Shown in pieces: positions 24,720-32,372 of a stretch of DNA of 64,000 nucleotides. Made by a program: the position numbers and the translations under genes. How positions within the stretch are numbered: the stretch's first letter is position 1; every line of letters begins with the position of its first letter. The notes under the pieces were generated by a model. That model ran no database searches. It saw nothing but the letters and a program-made list of their open reading frames with translations, and was not told where the DNA came from. Source of the DNA: Paenibacillus andongensis (GTDB lineage Bacteria > Bacillota > Bacilli > Paenibacillales > NBRC-103111); assembly GCF_025369935.1 (NCBI RefSeq), contig NZ_CP104467.1:3355001-3419000 (forward strand), read 5' to 3'.

Positions 24720-25445
24720 ATGTACAACAGTAACAGCAACTTTGGGAATGCTTCCCAGGGTTATCAATCTTCACAAGGTTTTCAGGGGAATAATGCGCAA
24801 TATCAAGGTTACCAAAAACAGTACCAGCCTATTGGGGCTGTACAATCTTTCTATAATCAATCTAACGCTGGTCAAACCAACCAAGGATACAACCAAGGAT
24901 TTAATCAAGGATTCAATCAAATGAATACTCAAGCAGCTCAAGCCACTTCTCAAGAATCTTTTCACACCGCGAATTATCGTGGAAATCAACCAGGCCATGA
25001 TGCATACAAACGTGGCGATTCTTCGTCGCCATCTTGGCAACAGCAGCAGTCCAGCGTCCAAAGCGGATATTCATCTTATATCCCAATGAACAACCAATTT
25101 GGATCTAACCAATCCCAACAATATGGTTATTCCTCCTCTCAACAACAGCAACCCTTTGTTTCTAATCAGTACGGCAGTTCTATGCAGTCAAATCAACAAC
25201 CGTATGAACAGGCATATGTTTCACCAAATGCTTTCCACACAGCGAATTATCGTGGGAATCAACCTGGACATGATGCGTATAAGCGTAGTGATTCCTCAAT
25301 GCCTTCTCAACAATCCTTCCAAACAGGCTTTGGATCACAACAAAGCATGCAACAAAGCTTTCCACAACAGCCCCTTCAATCATTTAATTCCGGATTTAAT
25401 AATCCAACCCTGGGGCAACAATCCGGATACAATTCCTCGTTTTAA
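24720..25445 (+). CDS. Gln/Asn-rich low-complexity protein with duplicated 25-residue module
   Basis: A 241-residue protein dominated by Gln, Ser, Asn, Gly, Tyr and Phe, with no signal peptide or membrane segment. Stretches such as NQGYNQGFNQGFNQ resemble prion-like or phase-separating regions. Two near-identical modules, residues 81-105 and 172-196, share FHTANYRGNQPGHDAYKR followed by a DSS-PS tail and differ at only two residues, although their DNA differs at many third positions. GAGGAGG lies upstream of the ATG, and a strong terminator follows, so it is a real single-gene unit. I do not recognise the family; a spore coat or spore-core structural protein is one possibility, but nothing in the sequence proves it. 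Confidence 0.8.
   Translation: MYNSNSNFGNASQGYQSSQGFQGNNAQYQGYQKQYQPIGAVQSFYNQSNAGQTNQGYNQGFNQGFNQMNTQAAQATSQESFHTANYRGNQPGHDAYKRGDSSSPSWQQQQSSVQSGYSSYIPMNNQFGSNQSQQYGYSSSQQQQPFVSNQYGSSMQSNQQPYEQAYVSPNAFHTANYRGNQPGHDAYKRSDSSMPSQQSFQTGFGSQQSMQQSFPQQPLQSFNSGFNNPTLGQQSGYNSSF
24960..25034 (+). repeat. Module copy 1 in Gln-rich gene
   Basis: Encodes residues 81-105 of the Gln-rich protein. Compared with copy 2 (25233-25307) the protein is 23/25 identical, while about nine codons differ silently (for example TTT/TTC, ACC/ACA, CCA/CCT, AAA/AAG). This indicates an old duplication kept by selection on protein sequence. Confidence 0.9.
25233..25307 (+). repeat. Module copy 2 in Gln-rich gene
   Basis: Encodes residues 172-196 of the Gln-rich protein. 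It differs from copy 1 by Gly to Ser and Ser to Met near its end; the remainder of the amino-acid sequence is identical. Confidence 0.9.
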
Positions 25446-25473
25446 TAGGGGAACTGTTTTGAATGAGTTTAGG

Positions 25474-25507
25474 AGCAGGTCGAACGCCGACCTGCTTATT
25501 TTGTTTT
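25474..25507 (+). terminator. Terminator of Gln-rich gene
   Basis: AGCAGGTC (25474-25481) pairs perfectly with GACCTGCT (25489-25496) around a 7-base loop, followed by a T-rich tail. Confidence 0.9.
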
Positions 25508-25548
25508 GACAAACAGGCTAACAAGCTTTACGATTTGATAAGAGAGGG

Positions 25549-25629
25549 CTTATGCTTACGATGCAAGTTTTCTTCGAAAACGCTAAGCTTATGCTTACGA
25601 TGTCAGTTTTGCTAAAGCAAAACGCTTAG
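25549..25629 (+). repeat. Two tandem hairpin repeats ending at PTS gene RBS
   Basis: Two ~40-base units, each starting CTTATGCTTACGATG and containing a perfect small hairpin: GTTTTC/GAAAAC (25567-25581) in the first and GTTTTGCT/AGCAAAAC (25606-25623) in the second. The second unit runs straight into TTAGGAGG, the ribosome binding site of the PTS gene. The same repeat occurs on the opposite strand at 57381-57483, again touching a ribosome binding site. Confidence 0.85.
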
Positions 25630-25643
25630 GAGGTAGCATACGT

Positions 25644-27533
25644 TTGAACTGGATGGGGAACTTACAACAGCTTGGCCGCTCATTAATGCTGCCTACCATT
25701 GCGCTTCCTATCGCTGCTGTGTTGCTTCGTCTAGGGGATCTACCTTGGGATGTCATTCATGCATCTAGCTTAGGGGATATGCTGCTGTTGGCTGGGAATA
25801 CGGTCTTCGATTATATACCGATCATATTCGCAGTTGGTGTTGCGCTAGGCCTTACAGAGAGCGCTGGGATTGCTGGTTTATCAGCCATGCTGGGCTATTT
25901 TATGTTCACAAGACTAATTGAACATGAGCTGGGGACTCAATTTCAACTGGGCGTGCCAGGTGGGATATTAATTGGATTACTGGCTGCTATTATTTATCAT
26001 CGCTGTAAAGAGATTAAGCTCCCGGAATACATACAATTTTTCGGTGGCCCCCGTATAGTTCCGCTTATTATGGGGCTATCTACGCTGGTAGTGTCTTATA
26101 TTATGATCATTATTGGCCCCTACTTAGAAATGGGGATGGGCAAGCTCTCCAACTGGCTGCTTGGATTAGGCGGTATAGGCGCTTTTGTTTATGGTATCGC
26201 GCATCGTCTTCTGGTACCGTCGGGTTTGCATCATATTTTGAATAACTTTTTCTGGTTTCAAGTAGGTGCTTATCAGACACCAACGGGGCATATGGCTTAT
26301 GGGGATTTGCCTAGGTATTTTGCCGGGGATCCGACAGCTGGTTTGTATATGGCCGGATTATATCCCATTATGATGTTTGCCCTCCCAGCAATCGCTTTTG
26401 CAATTATTGGGGAAGCGCGGGAAGATTTGAAGCCGAAGATTAGGGCCACATTCTTGACGGCAGCGCTAGCTTCTTTTTTAACCGGCGTCACTGAGCCTAT
26501 TGAATTTGCGTTTCTCTTTGTAGCTCCGTATTTATTTGTTATTCATGCGATTTTGTCTGGAGCGGCCATGTGGTTGGCTTATGAATTGAATATTCACCAC
26601 GGTTTTTCGTATTCGGCCGGTGCCATCGACTACGTCATTAATTTGCACCTATCGCATAACGGTTTACTGCTGATACCGATCGGTATCGTTTATGGGCTTC
26701 TCTACTATTTCTTGTTCCGCTGGGCCATAAGGCGGTTCCAGATTCCTACGCCAGGTAGAGAAGAAGGATCTTCACTTGAAGAGTGGGCAGGCGATATTCC
26801 ATATCGATCTCCACTTATTTTGCAAGCACTCGGTGGGAAAGACAATATTAAGAAGATTGAAGCCTGCATTACCAGATTGCGTCTTACACTTGTCAATGAT
26901 CGTTTGATGGACATCACGGCATTACGACACTTAGGAGCAGCAGGCGTCATCCGTCTTGGAGGAGGCAATGTTCAGGTCGTGTTCGGAACATTCTCAGAGC
27001 TAATTCGTGAAGAGATTATGAAAGTATTGCGCAAAGATATTCATGTAGTGTTATTTACATCGCCAATGCAAGGACGCATGATCCCGATTGAAGAAGTACC
27101 TGATCGTATCTTTGCTTCGCGTTTGGTAGGAAACGGCGTTGCTTTTATTCCCGAGAAAGGAGAACTGGTTTCTCCTGTTGCCGGGACCATTATGCACATT
27201 TATCCGACGATGCACGCCCTTGGCATCCAGACCGAAGAAGGTTTGGAGGTCCTGCTGCACATTGGCATCGATACGTCTAGTTTGCCGGGTAAATGTTTTA
27301 ATGCAGTAGTAAAAGAAGGCGATCACGTGGAATCGGGGCAACTGCTTGTTAAGTTTAACTATAATAAAGTTAAAAAATTCGCTTCATCGATGGCGACACC
27401 GATGATTATTACGAATCCCGATCTTGTTAAATCCTGGAGCTTTGCTCCATTTAAAGCTGTCAAAAAAGGCCAAGGTTCTGTGATGTCTGTTGTCCTAAAG
27501 CCTACTAAACAAACGGGGGGGACGAATGGATGA
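25644..27533 (+). CDS. PTS transporter IICBA, glucose/N-acetylglucosamine family
   Basis: A 629-residue fused PTS permease that imports and phosphorylates a hexose. Domain IIC (about 1-370) is hydrophobic, with LPTIALPIAAVLLRLG, FAVGVALGLTE and PSGLHHILNNFFW. Domain IIB (about 385-465) carries the phosphorylated Cys408 in IEACITRLRLTL. Domain IIA (about 490-620) has His539 in VLLHIGIDT and the SPVAGTI start. The family covers glucose and GlcNAc carriers; the motif set favours GlcNAc or glucose without deciding. The start is TTG at 25644, behind AGGAGG donated by a repeat. The gene overlaps ptsI by four bases. Confidence 0.92.
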   Translation: MNWMGNLQQLGRSLMLPTIALPIAAVLLRLGDLPWDVIHASSLGDMLLLAGNTVFDYIPIIFAVGVALGLTESAGIAGLSAMLGYFMFTRLIEHELGTQFQLGVPGGILIGLLAAIIYHRCKEIKLPEYIQFFGGPRIVPLIMGLSTLVVSYIMIIIGPYLEMGMGKLSNWLLGLGGIGAFVYGIAHRLLVPSGLHHILNNFFWFQVGAYQTPTGHMAYGDLPRYFAGDPTAGLYMAGLYPIMMFALPAIAFAIIGEAREDLKPKIRATFLTAALASFLTGVTEPIEFAFLFVAPYLFVIHAILSGAAMWLAYELNIHHGFSYSAGAIDYVINLHLSHNGLLLIPIGIVYGLLYYFLFRWAIRRFQIPTPGREEGSSLEEWAGDIPYRSPLILQALGGKDNIKKIEACITRLRLTLVNDRLMDITALRHLGAAGVIRLGGGNVQVVFGTFSELIREEIMKVLRKDIHVVLFTSPMQGRMIPIEEVPDRIFASRLVGNGVAFIPEKGELVSPVAGTIMHIYPTMHALGIQTEEGLEVLLHIGIDTSSLPGKCFNAVVKEGDHVESGQLLVKFNYNKVKKFASSMATPMIITNPDLVKSWSFAPFKAVKKGQGSVMSVVLKPTKQTGGTNG

Positions 27534-29269
27534 TCAGAGGAATAGGAGCGTCTTCAGGGATCGCAATGGGTCAGGCTTTTGTCATACCTACATGGGAGTG
27601 GGATTTTCCTGAGAAAATGATTGATGTCACCGATTTGTCTTATGAATTTGAACGTTTGTATGATGGTATTCGATCTTCCAAAGATGAGCTAGAAATCATT
27701 AAGCAAGAGATTAAGGATGTAGTTGGGCAAGATCAAGCCTATATTTTTGATGCACACTTGGCGATTTTGGAAGATCCCATTTTTATGAACGAAATTCAAG
27801 GGATTATTGAACTGCAGTATAAGGCGGCAGAAGTTGCTGTGAAAGAAGTTATCGATAAATTTGTCGATATGTTCAATCTCATTGACGACGAATATATGAA
27901 GGAACGAGCGCTTGATATTAAAGATGTCGGAAACCGGCTTCTGAAGCACTTGCTCGGCGATACAAGCGGGGCGGTACCACCGATCGATCATCCTTACATT
28001 TTGGTCGCCAAAGAGCTAACACCGTCTCAATTGGCTCATTTGGATCCGGCTAATGTGCTTGGACTACTTACGATTCTCGGTGGCACGCATTCGCACGTAT
28101 CCATTATGGCGAGGGCAATGTCCGTACCATATGTGCTGGGTTTGGAAGGGAAGCTTCTGCGGCCCATTCAAAATGGCGATTTCCTAATTATTGATGGACA
28201 AGAGGGTACCTTATACATCAATCCTGATAAAATAACGATTGAGCGGTATCAAGCACGCAAAAAGAATTGGCTCGAGTTCAAAGAAAGCTTGCAAGAGATA
28301 GCTGACGTTGCTCCCGTAACGTTGGACAAGAGCTATGTGAATTTACATGCCAATATCAATTCCGTGCTGGAAATCGATCAGGTTTTACGTAACGGGGCTT
28401 CAGGGGTAGGTTTGTTCCGGACGGAATATCTTTACATGGACCGCGATTCTCTGCCCAGCGAAGACGAACAGTACGAAGTATATCGTCATGCTGCTAGGCA
28501 GCTTAAAGGTCGTCCCATTGTCATCCGAACGCTCGATATTGGCGGAGATAAAAAGCTCGATTATTTGCCGCTTGCAAAAGAAGATAACCCATTTCTGGGG
28601 TATCGGGCGATTCGTATTTCGCTAGACCGTAAGGACCTATTTATGACACAGCTTAGAGCGATTCTCAGGGCCAGCCACTACGGTAACGTGAAAATAATGT
28701 ATCCTATGGTCACTTCCTTGGATGAGGTTCGTCAGGCTAAGGCTCTTCTCGAGAAAGCTAAGGCGGAATTGCATGCACAAGGCTTGCCCTATAATGCAAA
28801 TATTGAAATTGGATTAACGATTGAAGTGCCCGCCGCAGCGCTCATTGCAGATGTCCTTGCAAGTGAAGTGAATTTTATGAGCATTGGAACGAACGATCTT
28901 GTTCAATATGTATTAGCTGTGGACAGGATGAATGAAAACATCGCGCATTTATATAATCCCTATCATCCGGCAGTTATTAGGCTTCTCAAACATGTGATCG
29001 ACTCGGCCAAAAGTGTAGGAATTCCCGTAGGCGTTTGTGGTGAAATGGCGGGTGACATCCGAGCGCTTCCGATTTGGTTGGGATTGGGAATAGAAGAACT
29101 AAGTATTTCCGTGCAGACACTTTTACAAGTGAAACACCGTTTATTAAGCAGTGATGCTAAAAAGTGCAAACAGTTAGTCGATGAAATTCTAGTTTGCAAA
29201 ACAAGTGATGAAATCATAGAACTGCTTGCTCAAACCGAACAAACAGAATCCATAGTAGGAGGAAACTAG
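27530..29269 (+). CDS. ptsI: PTS enzyme I (phosphoenolpyruvate-protein phosphotransferase)
   Basis: Takes phosphate from PEP and passes it to HPr. The 579-residue protein has the phosphorylated His189 in GGTHSHVSIMARAMSVP, at the same residue number as in E. coli EI. PEP-binding motifs include GVGLFRTEYLYMDRD, VIRTLDIGGDKKLDYL, MSIGTNDLVQYVLAVDR and the catalytic Cys in VGVCGEMAGD. The Arg of the usual GGRTSH is absent (GGTHSH), a small deviation. Start and IICBA stop overlap as ATGA. No ordinary ptsH lies nearby, so HPr must be encoded elsewhere. Confidence 0.93.
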   Translation: MIRGIGASSGIAMGQAFVIPTWEWDFPEKMIDVTDLSYEFERLYDGIRSSKDELEIIKQEIKDVVGQDQAYIFDAHLAILEDPIFMNEIQGIIELQYKAAEVAVKEVIDKFVDMFNLIDDEYMKERALDIKDVGNRLLKHLLGDTSGAVPPIDHPYILVAKELTPSQLAHLDPANVLGLLTILGGTHSHVSIMARAMSVPYVLGLEGKLLRPIQNGDFLIIDGQEGTLYINPDKITIERYQARKKNWLEFKESLQEIADVAPVTLDKSYVNLHANINSVLEIDQVLRNGASGVGLFRTEYLYMDRDSLPSEDEQYEVYRHAARQLKGRPIVIRTLDIGGDKKLDYLPLAKEDNPFLGYRAIRISLDRKDLFMTQLRAILRASHYGNVKIMYPMVTSLDEVRQAKALLEKAKAELHAQGLPYNANIEIGLTIEVPAAALIADVLASEVNFMSIGTNDLVQYVLAVDRMNENIAHLYNPYHPAVIRLLKHVIDSAKSVGIPVGVCGEMAGDIRALPIWLGLGIEELSISVQTLLQVKHRLLSSDAKKCKQLVDEILVCKTSDEIIELLAQTEQTESIVGGN

Positions 29270-29270
29270 C

Positions 29271-29813
29271 ATGGAATTGACAGGAACGAAAGTGTTAGCT
29301 TTTGTTGATGAAGAGTTTGAAGACTTGGAAATGTGGTATCCCGTTTTACGTTTGCGTGAATCTGGGGTCGTAGTGGATATTGTCGGCCCTAAGGCAGGAA
29401 CCTTGTATCATGGTAAATATGGTGTACCCATTACGACAGACTATGCCTTCAGTGAAGTAAAGTCTTCCGATTACATTGGCCTATATGTTCCAGGAGGATG
29501 GGCGCCTGATAAGCTTCGTCGTTATCCGGACGTAATTCGTCTAACGCAGGAGTTTCACGCAGCAGTTAAACCGATTGCTCAAATCTGTCATGCAGGTTGG
29601 GTGCTGATTTCGGCGAAAATTGTTAAGGGGTACACGATGACGTCTACGCCAGGCATTCGAGATGATCTCGAAAATGCGGGAGCAACTTGGTTGGACGAAG
29701 AAGTGGTTGTCGATCGCAACATCATTTCTGGGCGTCGCCCACCAGACCTTCCCGCATTTTCCAAGCGATTTGTGGATGAACTTATTCAATTTAATAAACT
29801 ACAGGAAAAATAA
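29271..29813 (+). CDS. DJ-1/PfpI family protein
   Basis: A 180-residue protein of the PfpI/DJ-1 fold. The nucleophilic Cys is in IAQICHAGWVLISA, with the conserved Glu in DEEFEDLEMW and GLYVPGGWAPDKLR before it. Members act as glyoxalases, protein or nucleotide deglycases, or peptidases; YfkM and YraA of B. subtilis are close in style. It begins two bases after ptsI with GGAGG overlapping the ptsI end, so it belongs to the PTS operon. Repair of sugar-derived glycation would suit that position (inference). Confidence 0.9.
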   Translation: MELTGTKVLAFVDEEFEDLEMWYPVLRLRESGVVVDIVGPKAGTLYHGKYGVPITTDYAFSEVKSSDYIGLYVPGGWAPDKLRRYPDVIRLTQEFHAAVKPIAQICHAGWVLISAKIVKGYTMTSTPGIRDDLENAGATWLDEEVVVDRNIISGRRPPDLPAFSKRFVDELIQFNKLQEK

Positions 29814-29939
29814 CATTCCACTACCATAGGTGGCAAAAACTACTACTCTTCATTCGGCAGGAAATCGATTAAAATCGTAGAATATCATAGTACAAGCAAC
29901 TCATGTACATGCCGCCCGCAAAGTAGAAGGAGTGTTAGA

Positions 29940-30347
29940 ATGCAAAAGTATTGTAAGTGCGGACGCACGATGAACCTTCGTCTTCGTACGGTTATTTATC
30001 AGAACAAAGTCGACATTGAGAATGTACCTATTTACTCATGTGAAGCGTGTGGACGCAGTGAAGTTGTTCCTCATGTCAAACCCGAACTTACCGGTTTAAT
30101 CGGTAGGCTGGGGAGTAAGCCTGAGAAGCAGCAGCTCTTTTTTCATGAACTTTCGGAGGTTGCTTTTTTACTGCTGAAGGTGACTGAAAAAGAGCATATG
30201 AATGATTCCATGGAAAAGATCGTTGAAGAACGGATCAATGAACTTTTGGACATCCTATTGCTAGCACAATCGCTGGGTGATGAACCATGGACCGAAGAAA
30301 TTCGCAAGCGGTTATCGCAAATCACACAGAGTGCAATTTCGACATAA
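29940..30347 (+). CDS. YgiT-type zinc-finger protein
   Basis: A 135-residue protein with an N-terminal zinc ribbon, CKCGRTM ... YSCEACGRSEVV, and a C-terminal all-helical region (INELLDILLLAQSLGDEPW). The zinc ribbon resembles the YgiT/MqsA antitoxin N-terminus, but no HTH domain or neighbouring toxin gene is visible, so it does not look like a toxin-antitoxin unit. GAAGGAG precedes the ATG. A terminator follows 10 bases after the stop. Confidence 0.78.
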   Translation: MQKYCKCGRTMNLRLRTVIYQNKVDIENVPIYSCEACGRSEVVPHVKPELTGLIGRLGSKPEKQQLFFHELSEVAFLLLKVTEKEHMNDSMEKIVEERINELLDILLLAQSLGDEPWTEEIRKRLSQITQSAIST

Positions 30348-30356
30348 GCAGTATGT

Positions 30357-30386
30357 GGCCAATCCCAATGGGGGTTGGCTTTTATC
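30357..30386 (+). terminator. Terminator of zinc-finger gene
   Basis: GCCAAtCCC pairs with GGGgTTGGC around an aat loop, followed by a short T-tract. Confidence 0.75.
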
Positions 30387-30445
30387 ATAATGTGTACATC
30401 TTTTGAAAAACATTGAAATTATTTTCAAAGCATTTTCAATATACA

Positions 30446-30474
30446 TTGCAAGATGGATTAATTTGTCGTATCAT
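30446..30474 (+). promoter_or_regulatory. ccpA promoter with TTGAAA/TTTTCAA repeats upstream
   Basis: TTGCAA (30446-30451) and TATCAT (30469-30474) are 17 bases apart. Just upstream, 30401-30440, two TTGAAA-like and two TTTTCAA motifs alternate and form overlapping inverted repeats, a possible binding site for an unidentified regulator. Confidence 0.6.
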
Positions 30475-30526
30475 AACGATAATATACTAGGATCGCAGAA
30501 TACTTTTGAAAATGGAGAGAGTAACC

Positions 30527-31531
30527 GTGACCGTAACCATTTATGATGTAGCAAGAGAAGCAGGAGTTTCGATGGCAACCGTTTCTAGGGTTGTAAACAA
30601 CAATCCTAACGTTAAGCCACAAACACGTAAGAAGGTTTTTGAAGCCATTGAACGACTTGGTTACCGCCCTAATGCGGTAGCAAGAGGTTTAGCGAGTAAG
30701 AAGACAACGACAGTCGGTGTTGTCATTCCCGATATTTCCAATTCCATTTTTGCTGAAGTAGCACGTGGGATTGAGGATATTGCCAATATGTACCATTACA
30801 ATATCATTTTGTGTAATGCGGACAAGAAGAAAGAAAAAGAAATTCGTGTTATTAACACCTTGCTTGAGAAGCAAGTTGATGGATTGCTCTTTATGGGTGG
30901 CGTAGTAACAGAGGAACATACACAGGCATTCCGTACGTCTTCCGTACCAGTCGTTTTATGCGGCACGAAGGATGAGAACCAAGCAATGGCATCCGTTGAT
31001 ATCGATCACGAGAAAGCTGCTTTTGATGCTGTGAATGTGCTAATTGAAGCCGGTCACCGTGACATTGCCATGATATCCGGAACTCTGCATGATCCAGCGA
31101 ATGGATTTGCGCGTTATCAAGGTTACAAAAAGGCATTGGATGCAGCAGGTATTCCACTGCGTGATGAATATGTTCGCATTGGGAACTATCGTTACGAGTC
31201 AAGTGTAGACGCTGTGAATTATTTCTTGGAGCTTTCACCAAGACCAACGGCAATCTTTTCCGCAACTGACGAGATGGCGATTGGTGCTATTCATACGATT
31301 CAAGACAATGGACTCCGAGTACCGCAAGATATCGCCGTCATTAGCGTGGATAATATTCGCATGGCTTCCATGGTTAGACCGACTCTAACGACAGTAGCAC
31401 AACCGATGTATGATATCGGCGCCGTGTCGATGCGTCTTCTAACGAAGTTGATGAATAAAGAGTCAACGGATCATATGCAGGTTATCCTGCCGCACGAAGT
31501 TATTTATCGCAACTCCGTTACACAATCTTAA
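30527..31531 (+). CDS. ccpA: Catabolite control protein A
   Basis: Global LacI-family carbon regulator of Firmicutes that binds cre sites with HPr-Ser46-P or Crh-Ser-P. The head TIYDVAREAGVSMATVSRVV and hinge GYRPNAVARGLASKKTTTVG are essentially those of B. subtilis CcpA, and SATDEMAIGAIHTIQDNG and YDIGAVSMRLLTKLMNKES match its sensor domain. GGAGAGAG five bases before GTG 30527 sets the start and gives 334 residues, the same length as in B. subtilis. It is monocistronic between two terminators. Candidate targets in this window include the acsA site at 34458. Confidence 0.95.
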   Translation: MTVTIYDVAREAGVSMATVSRVVNNNPNVKPQTRKKVFEAIERLGYRPNAVARGLASKKTTTVGVVIPDISNSIFAEVARGIEDIANMYHYNIILCNADKKKEKEIRVINTLLEKQVDGLLFMGGVVTEEHTQAFRTSSVPVVLCGTKDENQAMASVDIDHEKAAFDAVNVLIEAGHRDIAMISGTLHDPANGFARYQGYKKALDAAGIPLRDEYVRIGNYRYESSVDAVNYFLELSPRPTAIFSATDEMAIGAIHTIQDNGLRVPQDIAVISVDNIRMASMVRPTLTTVAQPMYDIGAVSMRLLTKLMNKESTDHMQVILPHEVIYRNSVTQS

Positions 31532-31540
31532 TCAAATCAA

Positions 31541-31589
31541 ACCTCTAAGCGAGGTCATTCCTTCGGGGATGATCTCGGTAGAGGTTTTC
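31541..31589 (+). terminator. ccpA terminator
   Basis: AACCTCT...GCGAG...TCAT...CC pairs with GG...ATGA...CTCG...AGAGGTT in a long stem with small bulges, followed by TTTTCTC. Confidence 0.85.
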
Positions 31590-31619
31590 TCATGTTGATA
31601 AGGGAAAGAGGATAATGAA

Positions 31620-32321
31620 ATGACATGGAATAAACTTGCTCTTATCGGAGCGATGAACGAAGAAATAGAGCTGCTCGTTTCGCATATGACCGATGTACGT
31701 GAGACGGTCAAAGCTGGTATTACGTTTCGTGAAGGTACGTATTATGACAAGCAAGTTGTCGTATGCCGGACAGGTGTAGGGAAAGTGAATGCGGCAGTGA
31801 CAACTCAAATTTTAATTGATAACTTCGGCGTCGAAGCTGTTATTTTTACGGGAGTAGCGGGAGCCTTAGATCCAGAACTGAATATCGGAGATCTTGTGAT
31901 ATCGAGTGAATGCATGCAGCATGACATGGATGTTACTGCGCTTGGGTTTTCTCGCGGCGTCATCCCTTATGAAGCGAAATCCATCTTCGAAGCGGATAGC
32001 AAGCTTGTTGAGTTGGCTGTTGCTTCTGGTGAAAAGCTGTTTGCAGGCAAGGTTAAAAAGGGGAGAGTACTCTCTGGAGACCAGTTTATTGCAAGCCGGG
32101 AAGTTGTTGCCAGCTTGTACGAAGAGCTTGGCGGCGTTTGTGTTGAAATGGAGGGAGCTTCGGTTGCTCAGGTTTGCTCGATGAATGCCACTCCTTATGT
32201 CGTGCTGCGATCGATGTCCGATAAAGCAGATGGGTCAGCTCATGTTAACTTTGCCGAGTTTACGGTTCAGGCATCGGAGAATTCGTACAAAATGGTTGAG
32301 GATATCGTGAAGCATCTCTAA
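31620..32321 (+). CDS. mtnN: 5'-methylthioadenosine/S-adenosylhomocysteine nucleosidase
   Basis: Hydrolyses methylthioadenosine and S-adenosylhomocysteine to adenine and a thio-ribose in methionine salvage and AI-2 precursor formation. The 233-residue protein has ALIGAMNEEIELL with the catalytic Glu, VVCRTGVGKVNAA, FTGVAGALDPELNIGDLV, GDQFIASRE, VCVEMEGASVAQVC (ribose-binding Met-Glu) and VLRSMSDKADGSA with the catalytic Asp. All positions are as expected. GAGG lies upstream of the ATG. It is a single-gene unit bounded by terminators. Confidence 0.96.
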   Translation: MTWNKLALIGAMNEEIELLVSHMTDVRETVKAGITFREGTYYDKQVVVCRTGVGKVNAAVTTQILIDNFGVEAVIFTGVAGALDPELNIGDLVISSECMQHDMDVTALGFSRGVIPYEAKSIFEADSKLVELAVASGEKLFAGKVKKGRVLSGDQFIASREVVASLYEELGGVCVEMEGASVAQVCSMNATPYVVLRSMSDKADGSAHVNFAEFTVQASENSYKMVEDIVKHL

Positions 32322-32326
32322 ACATG

Positions 32327-32370
32327 AAAAGAGCTCAGAATGTCGCCGAAATGGCGGTTCTGAGCTTTTA
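32327..32370. terminator. Bidirectional terminator between mtnN and acuC
   Basis: AAAAGAGCTCAGAA pairs with TTCTGAGCTTTT, with an inner CGCC/GGCG stem. A- and T-tracts on the two sides suit both convergent genes. Confidence 0.92.
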
Positions 32371-32372
32371 TT

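Noticed and set aside
29940-30347. Toxin-antitoxin pair based on the YgiT-type zinc ribbon
   Set aside because: No HTH domain in the protein and no small toxin gene beside it.
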